Below, piece by piece: positions 26,563 through 32,871 of a DNA stretch of 64,000 bases (position 1 is its first letter; each line of letters opens with the position of its first letter). The notes under the pieces are model-generated. The model had not been told where the DNA came from. It made no database searches and was given only the letters and a program-made list of their open reading frames with translations. Origin of the DNA: an uncultured Acetatifactor sp. (GTDB lineage Bacteria > Bacillota > Clostridia > Lachnospirales > Lachnospiraceae); assembly GCA_947594835.1 (NCBI GenBank), contig CANQEH010000010.1:19123-83122 (forward strand), in the 5' to 3' direction. A program made the translations under genes and the position numbers.

Positions 26563-27063
26563 ATCAACCTCCCGGTGGGGCACAAGCTCCTGGGGGAATG
26601 TATGCCGCTGTATGAGTACTCCTGGTTTATTGAGCGGGTGAGGCGCTACATGGAAGATGGGATGAACCGGGACACGGCGGTAACCCTTGCCATCAAGGAC
26701 TGCATCCGGGAGGGAATCTTTGCAGAGTTTGTCAAAAAGCATGGGACGGAGGTAGAGAATATGCTGTTTACCCAGTTTAACATGGACGATGCTCTGGCAG
26801 TACGGTATGAGGAGGGCTTGGAGGATGGCATAGAACAGGGCATGGAGCGTGGCCTTGCACAGGGGCTTACCCAGGGAAAACAGCAGCTTTTGGTTCATCA
26901 GGTGTGCAGAAAGCTGCAAAGAGGTGAATCCCCGCAGAAGATCGCAGCCGACCTGCTGGCAGACGAGAAGGAGATTGCCCGGATCTGTGAGGCTTATGTC
27001 TCCTGCGGGCCGGAGGAGAGCGCCGTCTATGAAAAGCTGGCTGGGGATGAAAAAATTGGATAG
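26035..27063 (+). repeat. 528-bp tandem duplication of the Rpn C-terminal half
   Basis: The segment from ATCAACCTCCCGGTGG at 26035 reappears at 26563, period 528 bp (176 codons), so both copies stay in one frame separated only by a TAA at 26560-26562. The copies differ by scattered substitutions and by one 24-bp unit of the internal GLAQGMER repeat, which the second copy lacks. Confidence 0.95.
26575..27063 (+). CDS. Stand-alone copy of the Rpn C-terminal domain
   Basis: Up to 162 residues corresponding to the C-terminal half of the preceding Rpn protein and lacking the nuclease domain. Possible starts are GTG at 26575 or ATG at 26602 (MPLYEYSWFIERVRRYMEDG), the latter after GGGGGA. No stop or frameshift interrupts it; differences from the first copy are mostly conservative (Gln to Arg, Asp to Glu, Val to Ile), which suggests that it may be under selection. 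Either a decaying duplication remnant or a separately made C-terminal protein; in E. coli, small C-terminal Rpn products made from internal starts counteract the full-length nuclease. Function here is inference. Confidence 0.6.
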   Translation: MGHKLLGECMPLYEYSWFIERVRRYMEDGMNRDTAVTLAIKDCIREGIFAEFVKKHGTEVENMLFTQFNMDDALAVRYEEGLEDGIEQGMERGLAQGLTQGKQQLLVHQVCRKLQRGESPQKIAADLLADEKEIARICEAYVSCGPEESAVYEKLAGDEKIG

Positions 27064-27146
27064 GGAAGATCACCTGCTTAGAATCCTGTGAAGGGAAGCT
27101 GTGATTCGGAGCGTCTTTTTCATTTCGCGTCCGCACTTGCGTAAAA

Positions 27147-27161
27147 TTTCCATTTAGGTTG
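27147..27161 (+). promoter_or_regulatory. Shared 15-nt motif at the secreted-peptide promoter
   Basis: TTTCCATTTAGGTTG occurs here and, identically, at 29406-29392 on the minus strand in front of the double-HTH regulator. Here it overlaps the -35 and lies 64 bases before the peptide start codon. Not palindromic. Probable binding site of the neighbouring regulator. Confidence 0.7.
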
Positions 27162-27188
27162 TGGATAAAGTTGGCAATTCCTTATAAA
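27159..27188 (+). promoter_or_regulatory. Promoter of the small secreted peptide gene
   Basis: TTGTGG at 27159-27164 and TATAAA at 27183-27188, spacer 18 bp. The -35 shares bases with the 15-nt motif. An alternative -35, TTGGCA, lies at 27171-27176. Confidence 0.55.
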
Positions 27189-27225
27189 GTAGGATTAATA
27201 AAATCATCTTAGGGAGGGAAATGCC

Positions 27226-27378
27226 ATGAAAAGAGATCGGAAATTTAAGCTAAAGAGGTATGCCATTGTTTTATTGGCGGCAGTGCTGCTGCTCCAGGGA
27301 GTGCCGCTGCAGAGACAGGGCGGGGAAGCCGGGGTAAAGCCGTGCGCGATGACAGAAGAATCTTTTGCAGAATCATAA
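27226..27378 (+). CDS. Small secreted peptide, candidate signalling propeptide
   Basis: 50 residues: a basic start (MKRDRKFKLKR), a hydrophobic stretch YAIVLLAAVLLLQGV (about 12-26) and a short polar tail with one Cys (GVKPCAMTEESFAES). This is the layout of exported propeptides such as Phr or Shp pheromone precursors. GGGAGG lies 8 bases before the ATG. The gene converges with the RRNPP-like regulator, 58 bases away, and its promoter carries the same 15-nt motif as that regulator's promoter. No sequence family recognised; the pheromone role is inference from size, signal and context. Confidence 0.65.
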   Translation: MKRDRKFKLKRYAIVLLAAVLLLQGVPLQRQGGEAGVKPCAMTEESFAES

Positions 27379-27436
27379 TCAGCAACGTTCCAGAAAATAC
27401 AATCGATATATTCTACATATGAAAAACAAAATAAAA

Positions 27437-29332
27437 TCAGTAACAAAGACACAGATCAAAATCTTTTTTTAGCGCTTTTTCTAAAATCCGGCTATTGTTG
27501 GGAAATCCGGCCAGAAATTCCAAATTGCAGCCGTAGACCGCCTGGAGCCTGGCTCCGTCGTAGTCCCCACATTCCCCCAATGCCTGTGAGAGATAAAATA
27601 AGAAATCACCATATGTGGACAGGTGGCTTCTTAAAAGCCGCTTGTCGCAATTCTGGTATAAGCGAAGTATCGCAGAAAACTGTTTTTGTACATATAAACT
27701 GCTGCAATGCTGGCTTAAGGTGTGGGAAAAGGTGTTTGACTGAAACACAGGGGATGGCTTCAGCATATTCCAATATTCCAGCAATTGGCTGAAATACAAG
27801 GAACTGAAGTAGCTGTCCTGTGTATTGCAGTATGCGTAGGCAAGGTGGTTGAGGATAGATATCTCTTCCCAGCTTAAGCGGTAGCGGCAGACGTCTTGTA
27901 TCCGAAAATCCGGCAGCGTCATGTGCAGCGCTTCTGTGAGAAGCTGGATTTCTTCCGCGGGGGAGGAAGCCAGGGATGCAAGAACCGTAAGATACCGCTG
28001 GCGGTAAAGCATATCCTCCTTCTGCAAAACCTGATCTATCTCGTTTATGTAAAAGGCGCGTTTGTCCAATAAATCAGGAGTGTTCAGAAGTTTATGTTTT
28101 AGTTCGTGAAACCGGGCGTCTTTCTCATCTCCCCAAAATTCAAAAATTCTCTCCGATATGCCGAGACGCTGCAGCAGGGCTTCAGAGAGGGCAATGTCCG
28201 GCAGCAGGGTACTGTTTTCAATTTTGGATAACTTGGAGGCGCTGCAGAGCCCCTGGCACAGAATCTGCTGGGATACCCCCTGCTGCGTGCGCAGATCCCG
28301 GATGATATCCCCCAGCGTGTAAGGGCTGTCCTGGGCAGGCTTTTCCGAAAAGGCAGAAATGGAAAGAGGGACGGGGGCTGGGTAGGAGACCAGCGGGATA
28401 TCCGGCAGGCTTTGCATATAGTCTGTCATAGTATAGGCGGTGCGCCGCGCCAAAAAGCTACGGCAGACGGTAGCATAACAGCTCCCGAATCCATGGGCGG
28501 AATAAAAGGCAGCTTTGATCAGGGCGTCCGCCTGTTCCGTGTCCTGCAGATAGTAGGAGCAAAGGCCGGACAAAAAGGCAAGGGGAAAAAGAAAGGCTGG
28601 GCCTCCCTGGTGGGCAATATCCGAACGGACAGCGTCCGCAGTCGTTCTGGCCTCGGCATAGGATTTTTGCGCCAGCAGAAGCTTCGTCTTCACGATGGCG
28701 AGATGTGCGGCAAGGCTTTGGGATTCGGTGATGGAAAAGGTGGCCTGGGAAAGGTGGCATTCCAACTGGCCGCACAGGATGGAACAGGTTCCGATATCGT
28801 CCAGGTAAAGGGCCTCCTCTGCCAGAAGCGTCAGGATCTCTAATTCCGTCTGCGTCAGGACAAGCTCCTGAAAATCGGAAAGATCCATCGTGGGCCTGGT
28901 AAAGCGCAGGGCGGCAAGCAGGGCGTCCCGGTTTTCTTCGTGGGAGCCGCAGCAGGAGAAAAATTGCAGACGGCACCGCAGAAACAGCCATTTCTGGTAA
29001 GAAAGCCTGTCGTTGGCCCACTCTGCGTTTTCTGCTTTTTTCAGTTCCTCCCAGGCGTCGGACAACTGCCAGTTGTTCAGATAAAAGGCGGCGTATTGCA
29101 GGGCGCAGTAGCAGTCGAAAGCCTTTCTGCCGGCAAAAACAGGAAACCTGCTGCGGGAGACGCCTGCCTGCTCCATCAGCGCCTGAAAGGTAGCGGGGCT
29201 GACGGCGCGGACGCCAGTCTCGATCCGGGAGAGGGCCTGGGGAGAGCAGATGCCTTCCGACAGCTGTTCCTGGGTCATGCCGGCTTTCCTGCGTGCTTCC
29301 CGGATCCCGTCTTTTGCACTGCGCACACCCAT
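27437..29332 (-). CDS. Double-HTH, helical-repeat transcriptional regulator (RRNPP-like)
   Basis: 631 residues arranged as two tandem units. Each has an XRE-type HTH, at about 8-58 (REARRKAGMTQEQLSEGICS, SRIETG) and 341-394 (RDLRTQQGVSQQILCQGLCS, SKIENS), followed by about 250 mostly helical residues resembling the TPR-like peptide-binding part of Rap/NprR/PlcR/PrgX/Rgg proteins. Normal RRNPP regulators have one such unit and dimerise; this one looks like a covalent dimer. Its own promoter overlaps a 15-nt motif also found at the secreted-peptide promoter. It is transcribed away from the RiPP genes. Regulation of all three transcripts by a peptide-controlled switch is my inference. Confidence 0.75.
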   Translation of the reverse strand: MGVRSAKDGIREARRKAGMTQEQLSEGICSPQALSRIETGVRAVSPATFQALMEQAGVSRSRFPVFAGRKAFDCYCALQYAAFYLNNWQLSDAWEELKKAENAEWANDRLSYQKWLFLRCRLQFFSCCGSHEENRDALLAALRFTRPTMDLSDFQELVLTQTELEILTLLAEEALYLDDIGTCSILCGQLECHLSQATFSITESQSLAAHLAIVKTKLLLAQKSYAEARTTADAVRSDIAHQGGPAFLFPLAFLSGLCSYYLQDTEQADALIKAAFYSAHGFGSCYATVCRSFLARRTAYTMTDYMQSLPDIPLVSYPAPVPLSISAFSEKPAQDSPYTLGDIIRDLRTQQGVSQQILCQGLCSASKLSKIENSTLLPDIALSEALLQRLGISERIFEFWGDEKDARFHELKHKLLNTPDLLDKRAFYINEIDQVLQKEDMLYRQRYLTVLASLASSPAEEIQLLTEALHMTLPDFRIQDVCRYRLSWEEISILNHLAYAYCNTQDSYFSSLYFSQLLEYWNMLKPSPVFQSNTFSHTLSQHCSSLYVQKQFSAILRLYQNCDKRLLRSHLSTYGDFLFYLSQALGECGDYDGARLQAVYGCNLEFLAGFPNNSRILEKALKKDFDLCLCY

Positions 29333-29365
29333 ACGATCTTACCGCCTTTCCGTTTCTTTTCCCAC

Positions 29366-29394
29366 ATTTTAATATAACGTGATATAAAAATCAA
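29366..29394 (-). promoter_or_regulatory. Promoter of the double-HTH regulator
   Basis: Minus strand TTGATT (29394-29389) and TAAAAT (29371-29366), spacer 17 bp. The -35 overlaps the 15-nt motif, matching the geometry at the secreted-peptide promoter. Confidence 0.65.
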
Positions 29395-29406
29395 CCTAAA
29401 TGGAAA
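29392..29406 (-). promoter_or_regulatory. Shared 15-nt motif at the regulator promoter
   Basis: TTTCCATTTAGGTTG on the minus strand, identical over all 15 bases to 27147-27161, ending 60 bases before the regulator start codon. Suggests autoregulation. Confidence 0.7.
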
Positions 29407-29742
29407 GCTATTTTTTTCTGATTTGATTGTGGAATACCTAAATGGGATGGTATAAAATGACATTGCCATAAACATATTGCCCAAACTCTGTGACTGGTGT
29501 AAGCTTATGTCTCATTATGGATTCTGAAAAACTAAGATCCAGGCCTGGAAAGTCAAAAAAGTATTTGAGAACGGTCTGAAATGGGGTTCCGTGGCGGAGC
29601 CAAGCGGATTCGTTATCTTTAAAAGTCATTTGCGGAGTTTTGGATGAGCATAATATGAAGAATATAACAGAAGTTGATGTTTTGGGACAATATGTCAATG
29701 GAACAGTACTTTAAAACGATTGAAAAACGGAGGAAAAGTAAA
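29407..29742 (+). promoter_or_regulatory. Leader region in front of the RiPP genes
   Basis: This non-coding stretch holds a plus-strand promoter TTGTGG (29427-29432) and TATAAA (29451-29456), spacer 18 bp, with the same hexamers as the secreted-peptide promoter. In its spacer lies a third, partial motif copy (CCATTTAGGT on the minus strand, 29445-29436), exactly 42 bp from the copy at 29403-29394. A leader of about 280 nt would follow. A minus-strand ORF through 29438-29698 is open but has no ribosome site and I do not call it. Confidence 0.5.
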
Positions 29743-29883
29743 ATGAAAGAAGTATTAGCGGTAATGAACAGGTATAATTCCTTTCATAAAGCCATAAGAG
29801 ATTCACAAAAAGGCATTCAGCAAAAAATTGCATCGCATAGTGGCTCTGGAAGTTCGTTTGCACACTGTTATGGAGGAAAGTAA
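29743..29883 (+). CDS. RiPP precursor peptide
   Basis: 46 residues with a strong ribosome site (GGAGG, 9 bases before the ATG). A helical leader (about residues 1-30, MKEVLAVMNRYNSFHKAIRD and onward) precedes a Gly/Ser-rich core SHSGSGSSFAHCYGGK with a single Cys42. It stands immediately upstream of a radical SAM/SPASM protein and an ABC exporter, the usual order for a ribosomally made, post-translationally modified peptide. Sequence matches no precursor family I know. The modification is unknown; a thioether from Cys42 or a cross-link at His/Tyr is possible. Base composition is AT-rich, unlike the flanks. Confidence 0.72.
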   Translation: MKEVLAVMNRYNSFHKAIRDSQKGIQQKIASHSGSGSSFAHCYGGK

Positions 29884-29921
29884 TAGTCTTACTAGCAATT
29901 GTACTGTTGTGTGATTGTGTG

Positions 29922-29954
29922 TATCGGGAATTGTCAATATGACAGTTCCCGATA
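29922..29954 (+). terminator. Hairpin between precursor and maturase (attenuator)
   Basis: TATCGGGAA (29922-29930) pairs with TTCCCGATA (29946-29954) and TGTCA with TGACA inside, a stem of about 15 bp with one G-T pair and an ATA loop, followed by TTTGATAC. It probably reduces transcription into the maturase so that precursor is made in excess. Confidence 0.7.
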
Positions 29955-29995
29955 TTTGATACTAAAAAATTTAGATACCAAATTAGGAGAAAACT

Positions 29996-31354
29996 ATGTT
30001 TCATGCAATTTATTTTTATGTATATCCTTCTGTAGGAACTTTCATGTCTGACTCAATTATTTTAGAATATCCCAATGGTATATCCAAAAAGAGTATTATT
30101 AAAGGAATGTATAAGAAACTATTATATCGGTATAACGATATGCAGTTAGAGCCAGAAAACATTCGTATCATTGCAATTGTAGATGATTTTTATTCACAAG
30201 ACGAGGCAGAAGCTTATTTGATAAAATACCCGATTAAACAAACACGAATGTCTTTTTCCGTTCAGTGGCACTTTACGAAAGTCTGTAATCAAAGATGTGT
30301 TCAGTGTTATCTTGGCTCAGAACAGTTTCATGGAATGCTAGATGAAAATGAACTGTCAGAACAAGAGCTGTATGAGGTGGTGGATAAATTTTACTCTTTT
30401 TGTAATATGATACAGGCATCACCAGTATTTGTCCTTACTGGTGGACATCCGCTATTATCTCCAAAACTGAAAAAAATCCTTTCTTATATTGATAACCAGT
30501 ACAGGAAAAAAGGGTGGTTAGCGAACATATTTATATTAGGCAATCCACAATATCTAGAAGAAAATATTGATATGTTGGAAGCTCATAATGTAGATTCTTA
30601 TCAAATATCTATTGACGGAACAGAAAAAATGCATGATGAGTGGAGAGGAAAAGGTTCTTTTAGTGCATCTATGAGAGCGCTAGATTTGTTAAAAAAATCA
30701 ACAATTTCTCCTAAAATAATGTCCACACTATCAAAAAAGAATGCTGAAGATGTTATAAATTTGTATAAGTTATTATGTGAAAAAGGAGCTCCATTTTTTG
30801 CTTATTCAAGATTGGTTCCTAACTGTAGTGAAAAAAGTGCTAATTATTTTGATGAACACTTTACTGGTAGAGAATATAGAGATTTCCTAGAAAAAATGTT
30901 TAATGTGATTCTGAAAATGAGAGAACAGGGGTATACTACGCAGTTTGTTTATAAGGATCATTTATGGAAACCTTTTTTGGCAGAAAAAGGAATTTGGAAC
31001 TTTGATGAAAGATATGGAAATGACAGAAATACTATGTTAATATATGATGGCTGTCATATTAACCAGGATTCATTATGCATTGGAACAAATGGAAACGTAT
31101 ATGCTTGTATGAAAACGGAAAGTTATTTGGGCAATATACGAGAACAATCATTTGAAGAGATATATACTTGCTCCAGAGCAGAGTATTTTAGGAACTATGA
31201 AAAATATGAAGGTTGTAACGTATGCGGATACAAACAGTACTGCAGAGGATGTCATGCAGTATCATATGGTGTTTATGGAGATTTTTACAAACCCGATCCA
31301 CAGTGTTGGTTTGCAGAAAGATTGTTTAAACAGAATGAGGAGGGGGAAGCTTGA
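29996..31354 (+). CDS. Radical SAM/SPASM peptide maturase
   Basis: 452 residues. The radical SAM cluster motif CNQRCVQC places Cys at 97, 101 and 104; GGH (in VLTGGHPLLS) stands in the usual GGE position. A SPASM-type C-terminal region carries many cysteines (CHINQDSLCIGTNGNVYAC, then CNVCGYKQYCRGC and a final C) for auxiliary iron-sulfur clusters. The first 80 residues form a separate small domain of unclear fold, perhaps precursor recognition. AGGAGA precedes the ATG. The gene is strikingly AT-rich compared with its neighbours, a sign of transfer. The stop overlaps the TTG start of the exporter. Family-level role is firm; the exact chemistry is unknown. Confidence 0.85.
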   Translation: MFHAIYFYVYPSVGTFMSDSIILEYPNGISKKSIIKGMYKKLLYRYNDMQLEPENIRIIAIVDDFYSQDEAEAYLIKYPIKQTRMSFSVQWHFTKVCNQRCVQCYLGSEQFHGMLDENELSEQELYEVVDKFYSFCNMIQASPVFVLTGGHPLLSPKLKKILSYIDNQYRKKGWLANIFILGNPQYLEENIDMLEAHNVDSYQISIDGTEKMHDEWRGKGSFSASMRALDLLKKSTISPKIMSTLSKKNAEDVINLYKLLCEKGAPFFAYSRLVPNCSEKSANYFDEHFTGREYRDFLEKMFNVILKMREQGYTTQFVYKDHLWKPFLAEKGIWNFDERYGNDRNTMLIYDGCHINQDSLCIGTNGNVYACMKTESYLGNIREQSFEEIYTCSRAEYFRNYEKYEGCNVCGYKQYCRGCHAVSYGVYGDFYKPDPQCWFAERLFKQNEEGEA

Positions 31355-32862
31355 AAGAGAATCGGAAACTTTTGTGGGAGCAGCTCTGTGAAAACGCCGG
31401 GGGAATCGCAGTGCTTCTGTGCCTGTCTTTTGTCATGAGCGTGTTTAGCCTGACGGTGCCCTGGTTTATGCAGTATTTTACCGACCGCATCGTCCTGCTG
31501 GGCAGATGGGAAAACGTCTGGCGGGTGATTGCATTGTTTGGGATCGTCACCCTGATCCGTTTCCTTGTGGATCTGCTCTACGAGAAACTGCTGGCCTTTC
31601 TCACCTATCAGAAGATCGGCCTTGCCCTGCGCAGGAGGGTAAAAGAGAACCTGCTCTATCTGGACGGGCAGTATTTCTATAAAAAGGAGCACCGGCTGGC
31701 CGAGACGGACGTGGAGAGCATCCTGTTGGGGGATGTGGACGCCTTTAAAAATGTATTGATGCAGACGGTGAAGTTTTTTACGGAAGTGTTAAAGCTCCTC
31801 CTCTATGTGGGGGTGCTGTTTTGGTATTCCGTGCCCGTGGGGCTCCTCGTCTGCCTGCGGATCCCCCTGTATTATCTGCTGGGCCATGTCTTCAGCGCCC
31901 CCCTGGCGGACAAAAACGAGGCCGGGCGTGCGTGCCAGTCGGAGCTGGTTCAGAAGGTCAAGCAGATCTTTGCCTCCCTGGCCGCCATCAAAACGCTGCA
32001 GATAGAAGAAACCGTGTCGGGGGATGTGGACGCCGCCCTCATATCGTACAGCAAAAACCAGGAAAAGGTCTCCCTCTTAAACGCATCCTATCAGGAGGTC
32101 AATATGGCCGTCAACACCGTCTTCAACGTCCTGGTGCTGGTATTGTGCGGGAAAGCGGTGCTGGCAGGGGATATGACCCTGGGGAGCATGATGCTGATCT
32201 CCAACGTGCAGTCCCGGACGACCATGCCCCTCTTTTTCTTCAACAGCTACTATCTGCAGTATAAGAGCTGTTTCCCCGGCATCTCCAGGCTGGTGCGCTT
32301 TTTAGAGAGAAAGACGGAAACCCCCGTGCTCCTGCCGCCCGGGGAATGCGGTTTTGAAAGGATCCGGCTGGAGAATGTGAGCTATTCCTACGAGGAGGGC
32401 AGGCCTGCCCTTGCGCACATGGATCTGGAAATCGCGGCGGGGGAGAAGATCCTTCTGACGGGGGACAATATGTCTGGAAAGAGCACCCTCTTAAAGGTGC
32501 TGGCGGGGCTGATCGAGGCGGACGAGGGGACGATCCGGGTGGACGGCAGGCCCGTCACCGCCGCCTGGCTGCGAAATTACGCCACCTTGTTTTTACAGGA
32601 GCAGGAAAACTATGCCTATTTTGGGAAAAAGGGCTCCGGCGGGGAAGTGCAGATGGAAAATCTGGCCCTGATGGAGGGGACGGAGAGCCCGCTGATTCTG
32701 TTGGACGAGGCGGATGCAAGCATAAACGAGCGCCGTGTGGATGAGGTGTACCGTTTCTTAAAGAGCGACAAGACCGTGATACTGGTCACCCACCGGAGGC
32801 TGGAGGATATCACGAAGGCCTACCCCGATGTGCGGGTGGTGGCCATGGGACAGAGGGGATGA
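31351..32862 (+). CDS. ABC exporter (permease-ATPase fusion) with a shortened ATPase domain
   Basis: 503 residues: an exporter-type membrane domain with about six helices (residues 15-310), then an ATPase domain. Walker A is GDNMSGKST, Walker B LILLDEADAS, and the switch His is in VTHRR. Between the Q-loop region (FLQEQENYAYFG) and the signature-like GSGGEVQ only a few residues remain, where about 45-60 are usual, so the helical subdomain is largely missing. No peptidase C39 domain. TTG start overlaps the maturase stop (TTGA). GC-rich, in contrast to the AT-rich maturase, so the operon is a mosaic. Likely exports the modified peptide, or confers immunity, if still functional. Confidence 0.75.
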   Translation: MKENRKLLWEQLCENAGGIAVLLCLSFVMSVFSLTVPWFMQYFTDRIVLLGRWENVWRVIALFGIVTLIRFLVDLLYEKLLAFLTYQKIGLALRRRVKENLLYLDGQYFYKKEHRLAETDVESILLGDVDAFKNVLMQTVKFFTEVLKLLLYVGVLFWYSVPVGLLVCLRIPLYYLLGHVFSAPLADKNEAGRACQSELVQKVKQIFASLAAIKTLQIEETVSGDVDAALISYSKNQEKVSLLNASYQEVNMAVNTVFNVLVLVLCGKAVLAGDMTLGSMMLISNVQSRTTMPLFFFNSYYLQYKSCFPGISRLVRFLERKTETPVLLPPGECGFERIRLENVSYSYEEGRPALAHMDLEIAAGEKILLTGDNMSGKSTLLKVLAGLIEADEGTIRVDGRPVTAAWLRNYATLFLQEQENYAYFGKKGSGGEVQMENLALMEGTESPLILLDEADASINERRVDEVYRFLKSDKTVILVTHRRLEDITKAYPDVRVVAMGQRG

Positions 32863-32871
32863 GGGGGAAAT

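Noticed and set aside
25552..27063. Insertion sequence with transposase
   Set aside because: The Rpn family is sometimes labelled putative transposase, but no terminal inverted repeats or target-site duplication were found; the tandem copy is an internal duplication.
29438..29698. Minus-strand ORF of 86 codons in the RiPP leader region
   Set aside because: No ribosome site, mixed composition, and it covers the putative plus-strand promoter and operator.
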